64,000 nt of DNA from Gracilimonas amylolytica (lineage in GTDB: Bacteria; Bacteroidota; Rhodothermia; Balneolales; Balneolaceae): assembly GCF_002911695.1 (NCBI RefSeq), contig NZ_PQBS01000037.1, positions 38,024 through 102,023 of the forward strand, in the 5' to 3' direction. Below are positions 44,591 through 53,774 of the stretch, in pieces. Numbering within the stretch: position 1 is the first letter of the stretch; each line of letters starts with the position of its first letter. Under the pieces are notes generated by a model, which saw nothing but the letters and a program-made list of their open reading frames with translations, was not told where the DNA came from and did no database searches. The position numbers and the translations under genes are program-made.

Positions 44591-47260
44591 CTAATCCACT
44601 AGTTTTTTCAATTCCGTGATCATCATTAAAGCTTCAATTGGAGTCATACGGTTGGGGTCGGTGGCTTCCAGTTTATTCAATACAGTTTCAATTCTGGGAT
44701 CAACATGGGTCTGAAACATCGACATCTGAGAAGTTTCAGGTTGTTTTTCAACTTTCTCAGATAAATTTTTGGATGCTTCTTTCTTAGAGGATGCTTCATT
44801 TTCTATGGCACCGTTTTTATTGGTGATATCAAGACTATGACTTTCCAGGTTTTTCAGGATCTCCTTGGCCCGTTCAATGACCACTTGTGGGAGTCCCGCC
44901 ATATCGGCTACCTGAATACCATAGCTGTGATCGGCTCCACCCTGAATGAGTTTTCGCAGGAATACCACTTTCCCGTTGTGCTCCTTTACCTGAACATTGT
45001 AATTCCGGATCCGTTCATACATTTGTTCGAGTTCATTCAGTTCGTGATAATGGGTGGCAAACAAGGTTTTTGCCGCAACCGGAGCATGATTATGTAAATA
45101 CTCTGCCAGTGACCATGCAATACTCAGGCCATCAAAGGTTGAAGTTCCGCGACCTACCTCGTCCAACAGGATCAGGGATCTCGGGGTGGCGTTATTCAGA
45201 ATGTTGGCTGCCTCATTCATTTCAACCAGAAAGGTACTTTCGCCGGCTGCCAGGTTATCGGAGGCGCCCACACGGGTAAAGATCTTATCGACCAGGCCGA
45301 TGTTGGCAGATTTTGCAGGAACAAAACTTCCAACCTGAGCAAGCAGTACGATCAGTCCGGTTTGCCGCAGGATGATACTTTTACCGGCCATATTCGGCCC
45401 GGTGATGATGAGGATCTGCTCATTATCCGTATCAAGTTTGATATCATTCGGGATGAACGGTTCACCCATAGGCAGTGATTTCTCAACCACAGGGTGTCGG
45501 CCTTTTTTAATGTCGATCTCTTCGTGATCACCAACTTCCGGTTTGGCATAATTGTTTCTGAAAGCTACCTCTGCAAATCCCTGCAGGCAATCCAGTTCCG
45601 CCACGGCTTGAGAGACCTGCTGAATATCATCGGCAAAATCAGCAACATAAAGCCGGATCTCTTCAAAAAGCTCGTATTCCAGCGTTTTACTGCGCTCTTC
45701 TGCTGAAAGTACTTTTTCTTCAACCTCTTTCAACTCAGGGGTGATATATCGCTCAGAATTTACAAGGGTTTGCTTGCGAATAAAGGTATCGGGGACCTTA
45801 TCTTTGTGGGTATTGGTCACTTCAATGTAGTATCCGAACACTTTGTTATAACCGATCTTTAGGGATGAGATATTATGTTCTTTGGCAAGTTCATCCTTGA
45901 TCTGGGCAATGTACTTCTTACCATTTTTGGCAATATCCCGCAATTCATCCAGTTCATCATTGAATCCTTCCTCGATCATGCCTCCATCGCGCACACTGGC
46001 GGGGGGATCATCCTTAAGAGCCGTGTTGATCCTTTCCTGAACCTCGATCAGTAATTTCAATCGCCCTGATATGTCCTGAAGCAGCGGATCATCAATGGAT
46101 GCGATCTGACTTTTTAGTCGTGGGATCTGAGCCAGGGATAATTTCAGCTGAACGACATCGCGGGCATTGGTACGGCCCACGCAGATCCGTGAGATAAGCC
46201 GCTCCATATCACCGATCTGCTCCAGTTCTTCTCTCAGAGTATTTCTGATCTCGCTATTCTCATACAAGGTTTCAACCGCATCCAAACGTTGTTGAATAGG
46301 CTTGAGCCGTTTGAGGGGACGCATGATCCATCGCCTGAGAAGCCGCCCACCCATAGCTGTACAGGTGTCATCAAGTATGGAGATGAGTGTTCCTTCAGTT
46401 CCACCTTCCTGAATACTGGCAGTCAGCTCTAAATTTCTTTTGGTAGCTGCATCCAGGCTCATAAATTCACTGCTCTCGTACGCATAAAGCCGGCGCAGGT
46501 GACGCAAATAAGCCTTTTGGGTTTCCTGCATGTAATGCATGAGGGCTCCGGCCGCAACGTGTGCGATCTCAAGCTCTTCAACCCCAAATCCTTTCAGAGA
46601 GTGGGTTTCAAAATGTTTGGTTAACAGGTCATATCCGTAATCTCCATCATACACCCAATCTTCTATGTAAGTGATGTTATGATGGTTCAGGGCATCATCA
46701 AGCTTATTCTTTTTCTTTTGACGGATCAGGATCTCAGAAGGTTGAATGGCAGCCAGGAAATTCTCAAGATGTTCTTCTTTGATATGGCTCAGGGCAAACT
46801 CCCCCGTAGAGATATCAGAAAAGGAAACACCGATGGTTGAACCATCCCAATGAAGGGAAGCAATGTAGTTATTTCGCTTGTGATCCAGAAGCTTTTCAGA
46901 AAGGGTAACCCCCGGTGTGGTTATCTCTGTAACTTCGCGAGTCACGATCTTTCGGCCGGCTTTTTTAGCCTGTTCAGGATCTTCGGTCTGCTCACAAACA
47001 GCAACTTTATAGCCTTTTTTAACCAGTTTAGGGAGGTAATTATCAAGTGCATGATACGGAAACCCGGCAAGTGGGGTTTGGTCGCCACCGTTGTTTCGTT
47101 TGGTCAGAGTGATGCCAAGCTCCTTGCTGATCAGTTGAGCATCGTCGGCAAAGGTTTCATAGAAGTCGCCCACCCGGAAAAGCAGTATGGTTCCCGGATG
47201 TTCGTCCTTGATCTGAAAATATTGCCGCATAAGCGGAGTTTGCTTTTTCTTAGCACTCAT
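44591..47260 (-). CDS. mutS: DNA mismatch repair protein MutS
   Basis: MutS recognises mispaired bases and starts mismatch repair. The 889-residue protein has the mismatch-binding N-domain with the Phe-x-Glu motif (RVGDFYETF near residue 30), connector, lever/clamp, and the ABC-type ATPase with Walker A ITGPNMAGKSIILRQ and STFLVEMNEAANIL. The late DEVGRGTSTFDG (Walker B/D-loop) and ATHYHEL (His switch) are intact. The C-terminus has a charged spacer and a short conserved tail. Full length. Confidence 0.98.
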   Translation of the reverse strand: MSAKKKQTPLMRQYFQIKDEHPGTILLFRVGDFYETFADDAQLISKELGITLTKRNNGGDQTPLAGFPYHALDNYLPKLVKKGYKVAVCEQTEDPEQAKKAGRKIVTREVTEITTPGVTLSEKLLDHKRNNYIASLHWDGSTIGVSFSDISTGEFALSHIKEEHLENFLAAIQPSEILIRQKKKNKLDDALNHHNITYIEDWVYDGDYGYDLLTKHFETHSLKGFGVEELEIAHVAAGALMHYMQETQKAYLRHLRRLYAYESSEFMSLDAATKRNLELTASIQEGGTEGTLISILDDTCTAMGGRLLRRWIMRPLKRLKPIQQRLDAVETLYENSEIRNTLREELEQIGDMERLISRICVGRTNARDVVQLKLSLAQIPRLKSQIASIDDPLLQDISGRLKLLIEVQERINTALKDDPPASVRDGGMIEEGFNDELDELRDIAKNGKKYIAQIKDELAKEHNISSLKIGYNKVFGYYIEVTNTHKDKVPDTFIRKQTLVNSERYITPELKEVEEKVLSAEERSKTLEYELFEEIRLYVADFADDIQQVSQAVAELDCLQGFAEVAFRNNYAKPEVGDHEEIDIKKGRHPVVEKSLPMGEPFIPNDIKLDTDNEQILIITGPNMAGKSIILRQTGLIVLLAQVGSFVPAKSANIGLVDKIFTRVGASDNLAAGESTFLVEMNEAANILNNATPRSLILLDEVGRGTSTFDGLSIAWSLAEYLHNHAPVAAKTLFATHYHELNELEQMYERIRNYNVQVKEHNGKVVFLRKLIQGGADHSYGIQVADMAGLPQVVIERAKEILKNLESHSLDITNKNGAIENEASSKKEASKNLSEKVEKQPETSQMSMFQTHVDPRIETVLNKLEATDPNRMTPIEALMMITELKKLVD

Positions 47261-47411
47261 GCACTCGAAATAGGTCTTTTTAGCTGATAGATTGCTGATT
47301 ATTAAGGGTGGAACTTACCAATGAATTGGTTGAAAAACTAAGGATTAAATGTAGCTTGTAATTGATTGGCTATCCTGCGAATTTTAACCGTTAACCAATT
47401 GGTGGAAGGTT

Positions 47412-48320
47412 TTGCAAAAATATAAAGACTTTGGAAAGCGGGTATTAAAGCTGGCTGCAAAAAAAGATATTTTCTTTAATGCCTCGGCTATCACATTTAA
47501 TCTGTTTATTTGTGCGGTACCGTTTGTTCTGATCCTGATCTCAATTATTGGGTATTATCTATCTGCCGAGGAGGCGTTCAATGAGATCGTTAGGTATGGA
47601 AGGGAATTCTTCCCAAGTTTTACCTACGAAACACAGAGTGAAGATGTATTTCGGGGAGCCATCACTATTGAAACTTTGATCGAGCCGCTGGTGGGGGCCC
47701 GTCAGATCTTCGGGATCGTGGGTATTGTGGTACTCCTGTTCTTTACTCAGGGATTGTTGCACAGCCTTAAACATGTATTGTTTGATACCTTCGATATCAA
47801 AGAGAGAAAGCACCCGGTGATGGATGTTATCTATAATTTCTTTGGCTTTAGTTTGATCGGGGTCCTGTTTCTGGTTTTCAGCCTGGCAGTCTCAACCATC
47901 TCACTGTTTAACCTGAGCAGGATCAATGTACCATTCACAGAGATAACGATCGAATTACCCTGGATCTATGATTTTCTGAATCTGTTACTGCCCATTGTTC
48001 TGGCTTTCTTGTTGATGTATGTGATATTCAGGTTTGTGAGTGAAAGAAGGATCAAACCAAAAGTGGCTCTTTTTGCTGCTTTGGTTTATACCCTGTTGTT
48101 TGAAATAGCCAAATATGGTGTAAGTATGTACCTCGAGTATGCATTTGAAACGTACAGGTATTTTTATCAGGGATATGCCGTGCTGATCATATTATCGGTT
48201 TGGACGTTTTACACGGCGCTGCTTTTCGTGATCAGTGCTATCATAGGTCGCGCGTACAAGGATGTATATATGCTCAATAAGCCATCTATTGAAGAAAACC
48301 CCTATACCGCCATATCCTGA
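47412..48320 (+). CDS. YihY/BrkB-family inner-membrane protein
   Basis: The 302 residues form about six membrane helices typical of the YihY/virulence factor BrkB family, whose molecular role is not settled (it is not RNase BN despite old annotation). Start is TTG 47412, 3 nt after GGAAGG, a rather short spacing; no better start exists before the first conserved block (FFNASAITFNLFICAVPF). A variable soluble loop (about 55-80) follows the first helix. Its stop overlaps the next ATG by one base (TGATG), coupling it to the glycosylase gene. Confidence 0.85.
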   Translation: MQKYKDFGKRVLKLAAKKDIFFNASAITFNLFICAVPFVLILISIIGYYLSAEEAFNEIVRYGREFFPSFTYETQSEDVFRGAITIETLIEPLVGARQIFGIVGIVVLLFFTQGLLHSLKHVLFDTFDIKERKHPVMDVIYNFFGFSLIGVLFLVFSLAVSTISLFNLSRINVPFTEITIELPWIYDFLNLLLPIVLAFLLMYVIFRFVSERRIKPKVALFAALVYTLLFEIAKYGVSMYLEYAFETYRYFYQGYAVLIILSVWTFYTALLFVISAIIGRAYKDVYMLNKPSIEENPYTAIS

Positions 48321-48931
48321 TGCCAGAAATACTACCGTCAGCATTTTATGACCGTGATGATGTGGTTCAGGTCAGCCGTGAACTGATCGGTAAATTTCTC
48401 TGTACTAACATCAACGGTAAACTCACGAGTGGAATGATCGTTGAGACTGAAGCATACCAGGGCCGAACAGATAAGGCCAGTCACGCCTATCCTGATGTTA
48501 GAACCAAGCGAACTGAAACCATGTATGGTCCGCCGGGCAGGGCCTATGTGTATTTATGTTATGGTATTCATCATTTGTTCAATGTGGTCACGAACCGAGA
48601 GGGATTAGCTGATGCAGTCTTAATTCGAGCGGTTGAACCGGACAACGGAGTAGAAGAAATGCTAAGCAGAAGAAACCGGAAAATGCTTGAGCCTTCCATA
48701 AGTAACGGTCCGGGAAAATTGTCACAGGCACTGGGTATTAAAACGGATCATGATAAAATTAGTCTTCAAAGTGAAAAGGTATGGATCGAAGACAGAGATA
48801 TTGAAATTGGGGATGGTAAGGTTCTTTCAGATAAACGGATCGGTGTAGATTATGCAGGGGCGGATGCAAATTTACCCTGGAGGTTTCTGCTGAATGACTC
48901 GAAATGGGTCAGTAAAAAAATACAGACATAA
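48320..48931 (+). CDS. DNA-3-methyladenine glycosylase, AAG/MPG family
   Basis: These enzymes flip out alkylated or deaminated purines and cleave the glycosidic bond in base-excision repair. The 203-residue protein matches the family from start to end: LIGKFLCT, VETEAYQG (Glu-containing active site), DKASHAY, the MYGPPGRAYVYLCYGIHHLFN block with the intercalating and catalytic surroundings, VLIRAVEP, and NGPGKLSQALGI. It is unrelated in sequence to TagA/AlkA. It is coupled to yihY by TGATG. Confidence 0.93.
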   Translation: MPEILPSAFYDRDDVVQVSRELIGKFLCTNINGKLTSGMIVETEAYQGRTDKASHAYPDVRTKRTETMYGPPGRAYVYLCYGIHHLFNVVTNREGLADAVLIRAVEPDNGVEEMLSRRNRKMLEPSISNGPGKLSQALGIKTDHDKISLQSEKVWIEDRDIEIGDGKVLSDKRIGVDYAGADANLPWRFLLNDSKWVSKKIQT

Positions 48932-48935
48932 AAAA

Positions 48936-48958
48936 AGCCCGATGGTTTACATCGGGCT
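48936..48958 (-). terminator. Bidirectional terminator between the glycosylase and DUF4168 genes
   Basis: AGCCCGATG-gttta-CATCGGGCT is a perfect 9-bp stem with six T beyond it on the minus strand and none on the plus. It ends the minus-strand DUF4168 transcript and perhaps the plus-strand one too. Confidence 0.8.
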
Positions 48959-48992
48959 AAAATTAAAGTCGTTTAAGAAAAAACCTTAAAGA

Positions 48993-49502
48993 TCAGTTCT
49001 CAGGGTCTTCTTCGTTTTCGCCATTGATGGCCTCAAAACGTTGCTGAACCTCAGGGTGTGCTTGTAAAGCTTGTGCCACTTGCTGGAATGTCTGAAGATC
49101 CATACCGGCTTCCTGAATAGCCTGCATATATTGCTGCTGTGCTTGCTGGTTGATCTGCATCAGTTGCGGCTGAATTTCCTGAATGGTTTGCTGCTCATCT
49201 TCAGTCAACTCAAGCTGACCGGCCATTTGAGGATTTTGCTGAGACATCATGATCTCTTCAAATCGAGAAAACTCCATACTCGTTTCTTCAACGGCATCCC
49301 TCATCTTGGTTTCAGCATCTTTTTGAATGCCTTCACCAACCTTCATGATATCAGATAACATGGTAAGATGTTCGTCAGTGACTTCCTCCGGGCTCAGAGG
49401 TTCAGGCTGTGGGGGAGCCATTTGTTGCTGAGCAAAAGCCGTTGCAGAGATAAACAGTGCCCCAAAAATTAATGTGGTTGTAAGTTTAAAAAAATTCTTC
49501 AT
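48993..49502 (-). CDS. Secreted DUF4168-type protein
   Basis: A signal peptide (KLTTTLIFGALFISATAFAQ) precedes a helical, Gln-rich mature protein: 169 residues in all. The repeating QxxMQ patterns and the two similar helical stretches (about 40-75 and 125-160) fit the DUF4168 family of small secreted proteins, whose job is unknown. The C-terminus is acidic (ENEEDPEN). It stands alone and converges on the glycosylase gene. Confidence 0.72.
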   Translation of the reverse strand: MKNFFKLTTTLIFGALFISATAFAQQQMAPPQPEPLSPEEVTDEHLTMLSDIMKVGEGIQKDAETKMRDAVEETSMEFSRFEEIMMSQQNPQMAGQLELTEDEQQTIQEIQPQLMQINQQAQQQYMQAIQEAGMDLQTFQQVAQALQAHPEVQQRFEAINGENEEDPEN

Positions 49503-49759
49503 TTCGTTATTTAATTAATAATTGATTCGATAGAGTGAACTAACGTGCTTTTCTGTACTAATGCAAACTATTTAGCGGGTAAAATGTTCTCTTAGCGCCG
49601 TAATTTTACATGATGAAACATTTAAGGTAAGATCTGTTCCGATAAGTGCATCTGTAGGGAGTCATACCGGGAAAATTAATTTAACATTGAATGAAATGGT
49701 AGCCATGGTAAAAATGTTATACGTACATCTAAACAGAAAAAATCTAACAAAACAAACAA

Positions 49760-50365
49760 ATGAAGACACTCAATAAATTAACAACCTATCTTGCCATTAC
49801 AATTTTTGCAGTTTCATCACTTGCAATGGTGAAGATCGCTGCCACCAGCTGGACGATCGACAAAGCACACAGTGCTATTAATTTTGAAGTGACCCACTTT
49901 TTTACTCCTGTAAACGGTCAATTCCATGATTACGAAGCTACCGTGAATTTTGATCCAGAAAACCTGGATGAAAGTATGATCGATGTTAAGATCATGGTAA
50001 ACAGCATCGATACTGAAAATGAAAGAAGAGATGGTCACCTTAAGACAGCAGACTTCTTCAATGCTGAAAAATGGCCACACATCACATTTAAGAGTGATAA
50101 CATAGAAAAAACCGGTGAAAATGAGTTTGTAGCAAATGGTAAACTGACGATCAAAGATGTAACCAAGGATGTGGCATTGCCATTTACTCTATTGGGTGTA
50201 ATGGATAACCCAATGAAAGAAGGAACCTTGGTTGCCGGTATCAAATCCTCCATGATGATCGACAGAACAGACTATACGGTTGGAACCGGAGACTGGGCTT
50301 CAGACGCTGTGATAGGTGATGAAGTGACCGTTGACCTGAATTTAGAACTGAATGCCGACAAATAA
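49760..50365 (+). CDS. YceI-family periplasmic lipid-binding protein
   Basis: YceI proteins are lipocalin-like beta barrels that bind isoprenoids or fatty-acid derivatives in the periplasm. The 201 residues start with a signal peptide (about 1-27), then WTIDKAHSAINFEVTHFF, the family start, followed by GQFHDYEATVNFDPEN, RDGHLKTADFFNAEKWPHITF and NGKLTIKDVTKDVALPF. Expression conditions are not evident. A terminator follows. Confidence 0.92.
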   Translation: MKTLNKLTTYLAITIFAVSSLAMVKIAATSWTIDKAHSAINFEVTHFFTPVNGQFHDYEATVNFDPENLDESMIDVKIMVNSIDTENERRDGHLKTADFFNAEKWPHITFKSDNIEKTGENEFVANGKLTIKDVTKDVALPFTLLGVMDNPMKEGTLVAGIKSSMMIDRTDYTVGTGDWASDAVIGDEVTVDLNLELNADK

Positions 50366-50388
50366 TTCAGTTATTTCGGAATTTTACC

Positions 50389-50422
50389 AAAGCATCGTTT
50401 CATTTGAGGCGATGCTTTTTTT
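50389..50422 (+). terminator. Terminator after yceI
   Basis: AAAGCATCG / CGATGCTTT (9 bp) with a 12-nt loop, followed by four more T. It is 24 nt after the yceI stop. Confidence 0.8.
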
Positions 50423-50456
50423 ATTTTAGGGATTCACATAAAGCCTAATCAGATCA

Positions 50457-51011
50457 ATGAATAAGAAACGCTTATTAGTTTTATCCGGATTTATCTTAAT
50501 TGCAGCACTCTCACGTGTGTTTCCTCACCCTTATAACTTTGCCCCAATGGGAGCAATGGCAATTTTTGGAGCGGCATACTTCACGAACAGGAAGCTCGCA
50601 TTCTTACTGCCACTGTTCGCATTCTTTATCAGTGATCTACTGGTGAATAACATACTTTATTCAAGTTTTTACGGCGGTTTCACATTGTTTACCCCAGGAT
50701 TTTATTGGATGTACGGTTCCATAGCTCTGATCGTTATCGCCGGAATATTCATTCTGAAAAAGGTGAATATGAAAACTATCATCGGAGGAAGCCTGGCTGC
50801 ATCCATGATCTTTTTCCTTGTTACAAACTTTGGTTCATGGTTGGGAAATCCTATGTATCCGCAGACCATTGAAGGTTTGATGATGAGTTATGCAGCAGGA
50901 ATTCCATTCTTTCACTACACCGTTGCTGGAGACCTGATCTACGCCGGTGTCATGTTCGGTGCTTTCGAGTATGCAAAATTCAAGATACCAGCTTTACAGA
51001 TCGCTAAGTAA
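50457..51011 (+). CDS. Multi-pass membrane protein of the DUF6580 type
   Basis: The 184 residues comprise about five hydrophobic helices with short loops, fitting the small membrane family DUF6580 (sometimes annotated as putative transport proteins). FPHPYNFAPMGAMAIFGAAYF near residue 22 is its typical front block, followed by LPLFAFFISDLL. Substrate and role are unknown. It stands alone between two terminators. Confidence 0.7.
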   Translation: MNKKRLLVLSGFILIAALSRVFPHPYNFAPMGAMAIFGAAYFTNRKLAFLLPLFAFFISDLLVNNILYSSFYGGFTLFTPGFYWMYGSIALIVIAGIFILKKVNMKTIIGGSLAASMIFFLVTNFGSWLGNPMYPQTIEGLMMSYAAGIPFFHYTVAGDLIYAGVMFGAFEYAKFKIPALQIAK

Positions 51012-51020
51012 TTGAAACGA

Positions 51021-51049
51021 AATGGGCTTCTGATTGAAGCCCATTTTTA
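51021..51049 (+). terminator. Terminator after the DUF6580 gene
   Basis: A perfect 10-bp stem, AATGGGCTTC / GAAGCCCATT, with a 5-nt loop and T run, 10 nt after the stop. Confidence 0.85.
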
Positions 51050-51061
51050 TTTGAGTGAGCT

Positions 51062-51781
51062 ATGAAAAAGATCATAATCACAGGTGCCACCTCAGGTATT
51101 GGAAAGGAGTTGGCTCTTCAGTATGCATCAAAGGGAAATAAGGTAGGTTTACTGGGCAGGCGAACTGAACGCCTTGAGGAGCTAAAAGAAGAGATCGGTG
51201 AGCGGGCATACTTTCGTACACTTGATGTGACGGATCATGAGCTTGCTGAAAAAATGTACACCGAGTTGATCGATGAAATGGGTGGGTTAGATATGATGAT
51301 CCTCAATGCCGGTATGGGCCGAATTCAGATGATGCCCCCTTGGCGGGCGGAATCCAAACTCATAGAGGTTAACGCACTTGCCTTTGCGCATGGTTGTCAC
51401 TTTGCCTTCGATTATTTCAAGAAACACGGTGGAGGGCAGGTCGTTGGTATGTCCTCAATGGCTGCTTTGCTTGCACATCACAGGGCAGCAGCTTATACCG
51501 CCTCAAAGCATTTTTTGTCTAATTACATGATCGGATTCAGACAAAAGGCTAAACGAGTGGAAGCTGATATTACACTTACTGAGATCAGGGCAGGCTACAT
51601 CCTAACCGAAATGACAGAGCGGGCAAAAGGTATGTTTTGGGTATCAGATGTTGGAAAAGCTGCGGCACAGATGATCAGAGGTATAGAGAAAAAAAAGAAC
51701 ATCTTTTATGTTACAAAACGGTGGAGGCTTCTTGCCTGGGTGGCTAAATGTGTGCCTGAATTCATTTGGAACCGTATCTGA
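51062..51781 (+). CDS. Short-chain dehydrogenase/reductase
   Basis: The 239 residues show the SDR Rossmann cofactor motif (TGATSGIGKEL at about 8-18), NAG (ILNAGMG at about 82), Ser (VGMSSMAAL, about 132) and the YxxxK pair (AYTASKHF, about 146-150). NAD(P) preference and substrate cannot be read reliably, though an Arg after the GXXXGXG region (GRRTERLEEL) favours NADP(H). It converges on the DUF2256 gene with no gap. Confidence 0.9.
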   Translation: MKKIIITGATSGIGKELALQYASKGNKVGLLGRRTERLEELKEEIGERAYFRTLDVTDHELAEKMYTELIDEMGGLDMMILNAGMGRIQMMPPWRAESKLIEVNALAFAHGCHFAFDYFKKHGGGQVVGMSSMAALLAHHRAAAYTASKHFLSNYMIGFRQKAKRVEADITLTEIRAGYILTEMTERAKGMFWVSDVGKAAAQMIRGIEKKKNIFYVTKRWRLLAWVAKCVPEFIWNRI

Positions 51782-51934
51782 TTACTTATTTCTGCGGCAC
51801 CGCTCACTACAGTATGTTACCTGATCCCAGTCTTTTTTCCATTTCTTTCTCCAGGTGAACGGCCGGTTACAAACCGGACAAGTTTTTTCCGGCAGATTAG
51901 GTTTACGGTAGGTCTGTGTCTGCCTGTTACTCAT
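51782..51934 (-). CDS. DUF2256-type zinc-ribbon protein
   Basis: This 50-residue protein carries two Cys pairs, CPVC and the late CSERC, consistent with a small zinc ribbon; DUF2256 members have this CxxC...CSExCR pattern. I use ATG 51934; the longer upstream frame is not needed and is unlike the family. It overlaps the end of the DUF3253 gene by 8 nt and lies in the photolyase unit, an arrangement I recall as common for this family. Its function is unknown; zinc and nucleic-acid binding are plausible. Confidence 0.78.
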   Translation of the reverse strand: MSNRQTQTYRKPNLPEKTCPVCNRPFTWRKKWKKDWDQVTYCSERCRRNK

Positions 51935-52187
51935 CCGATGTGTAAATTGACAGCCGGATGGGACCTCTCGCTTTATCAATGGATATATCCTTGCCATTTT
52001 GGGTGATACGGATAAGCTTACTTTGTTGCATGCCGGCAGCAACGTCTTTGACCTCATCAAGGTGGTTTCTCCAAACGTCAGAAAACAGATCTCTGGTAAC
52101 CTCAGAAGGGCACACCGATTTTTTGGGCCCTCTTTTCTTTGTAAAGGTCAATATCCGGTTTTTAATTTCTTGCTTTGATTTCTTCAT
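51927..52187 (-). CDS. DUF3253-type small protein
   Basis: A basic 86-residue protein resembling DUF3253 (winged-helix-like size; [10 protein letters not shown] block near residue 26, GPIRLSIY near the end). Members sit beside photolyase genes in several genomes, from memory. It overlaps the photolyase stop by 26 nt and the DUF2256 gene by 8 nt, so all three are probably one transcript. Role unknown. Confidence 0.7.
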   Translation of the reverse strand: MKKSKQEIKNRILTFTKKRGPKKSVCPSEVTRDLFSDVWRNHLDEVKDVAAGMQQSKLIRITQNGKDISIDKARGPIRLSIYTSDE

Positions 52188-53592
52188 AACTTTCTTCCAG
52201 GTTGATCATAGGCTCAGGGTAGGTGTTGCCAATTTCTACGTTATACAACGCTTGTTGTTCGGGAAACATTTTATGGGGTTCATGAATAAACTCATTTGGC
52301 ACCTCATTAAGCTCCGGGATCCAGGTTCGAATGTATGTCCCGTTACTGTCATAGGTTTTGGACTGATACACTATATTGAAATACCGATTTCTTGGGTCAT
52401 GTCCAACAGTGGCGTTATACGCCCAGTTACCATAGTTACTACATGGATCATAATCTACCAGTTGCGATTCAAAATATTCAGCTCCCATTCTCCAGTCTAA
52501 ATTAAGATTCTGAGCCAGAAAGCTAGCCACGTTTTGCCGGCCCCGATTACTCATATACCCGGTTGCTTTCAATTCCCTCATGTTAGCTTCAATAAAAGGA
52601 ATTCCTGTGTTACCTTCAGCCCACCGGGTAAATTTATCTCTGTTTGTGTGCCAGTTTCTGTTTTTACCCTGAATACCTGATGAACGGAAGATCTTATCTC
52701 CATACTTCCAGGCCGAAAACCGGAAATAATCCCTCCACATCAGTTCAAAGATCAGCCAGTAGGTTGAAGAACTTTGTGTTCGTTCATTCTCGTATTTCTT
52801 CACCTCGTAATATACTTTTCGGGGTGATAGAGAACCGTTGGCCAGCCAGGGGGAGAACTTTGAGGAGAAATCGGCTCCAAGAAGTTCGTTTCGTGTTTGT
52901 TTATAATGCTTGAGATGATCACCCTGCCATATGTATTCATTCAGGCGCTTCAAAGCCATCTCTTCACCTCCTGAAAAATTCAATACCGCATGTTTGTCAT
53001 TTTGCTTTTTCCCTGCAATAGGGAAGAGGGAGTCGGTTTCCGGTATATCGAATGATCCTTCAATAGAAACAAGATCCAACCCATCCGGGGGACTAAACAT
53101 TTTCCTGACCTCTGAGTCTTTTTCTACCTTCTTACGGTATTTAGTAAAAACATCCGGGATCAGCTCTTTTGTGAAAGGAAGGTCATTGATATGAAAGAGG
53201 GTACTTTGCCATACAAATGATAGTTTGTTTTCTAATTTTGCCTTAAGTGCCTGCTCAACCTCTGTTTCTTCACGGGTGATCTCCTTTGATGTGAAGACCA
53301 GATCGATGGTGTATTCATTGACCAACTCAGGAATAACCTCTTCCGGTTTACCCTTCTTGATGAGAAGATCAGCCCCCAGTGTTTGCAGGTTTTTCTTAAG
53401 GTTAAGTACCGATTCATACAAGAATTGTGCACGGTGTGAACCGGTCTTGGGAAAGCCAAAGCCTGTGGTTCCAAATGAACGGGGATCAAAACAAAATACG
53501 GGGAGTATTTCGTTAGCTTGAGCTGCTTTGACCAGGGCCTCATTATCATGAACCCGAAGATCATTTCTAAACCAGATGATAGAACGTTTCAT
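52162..53592 (-). CDS. DASH-type cryptochrome / deoxyribodipyrimidine photolyase
   Basis: The protein binds FAD and a folate-type antenna and, as a DASH cryptochrome, repairs cyclobutane pyrimidine dimers, mainly in single-stranded DNA, using blue light. The 476 residues start with the antenna domain (WFRNDLRVHDNEALVKA) and have DVFTKYRKKVE, the DASH-type block; the FAD region contains WRDYFRF, GNTGIPFIEANMRELKATGYMSNRGRQ in blocks, and LNLDWRMGAEYFES, DPCSNYGNWAYNA. The first gene of the three-gene photolyase unit, transcribed divergently from isocitrate dehydrogenase. Confidence 0.92.
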   Translation of the reverse strand: MKRSIIWFRNDLRVHDNEALVKAAQANEILPVFCFDPRSFGTTGFGFPKTGSHRAQFLYESVLNLKKNLQTLGADLLIKKGKPEEVIPELVNEYTIDLVFTSKEITREETEVEQALKAKLENKLSFVWQSTLFHINDLPFTKELIPDVFTKYRKKVEKDSEVRKMFSPPDGLDLVSIEGSFDIPETDSLFPIAGKKQNDKHAVLNFSGGEEMALKRLNEYIWQGDHLKHYKQTRNELLGADFSSKFSPWLANGSLSPRKVYYEVKKYENERTQSSSTYWLIFELMWRDYFRFSAWKYGDKIFRSSGIQGKNRNWHTNRDKFTRWAEGNTGIPFIEANMRELKATGYMSNRGRQNVASFLAQNLNLDWRMGAEYFESQLVDYDPCSNYGNWAYNATVGHDPRNRYFNIVYQSKTYDSNGTYIRTWIPELNEVPNEFIHEPHKMFPEQQALYNVEIGNTYPEPMINLEESYEEIKARN

Positions 53593-53660
53593 GGGCTTTT
53601 CTCAGGATAATTGATTTCGAAAAAATATCATTCCTGATCCACTATTAGCGTTTTGACAAG

Positions 53661-53774
53661 ATGCATCTTAAAAAGTTTATAAAGAAAGCCTTAAGACGGT
53701 TAAAGGCATCACATTTGGATATTATTATCAATATATTTGAAGCCGAAATTTTGAAGAAAAAAAGAACTAAATGA
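53661..53774 (+). CDS. Possible 37-residue basic peptide ahead of isocitrate dehydrogenase
   Basis: ATG 53661 opens a 37-codon frame that ends TGA at 53772-53774, overlapping the next gene's ATG (ATGA), the spacing of a translationally coupled leader. The peptide is strongly basic at both ends (KKFIKKALRRLK; LKKKRTK) with a hydrophobic middle (LDIIINIF). No good ribosome-binding site is seen. It could be chance. Confidence 0.3.
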   Translation: MHLKKFIKKALRRLKASHLDIIINIFEAEILKKKRTK

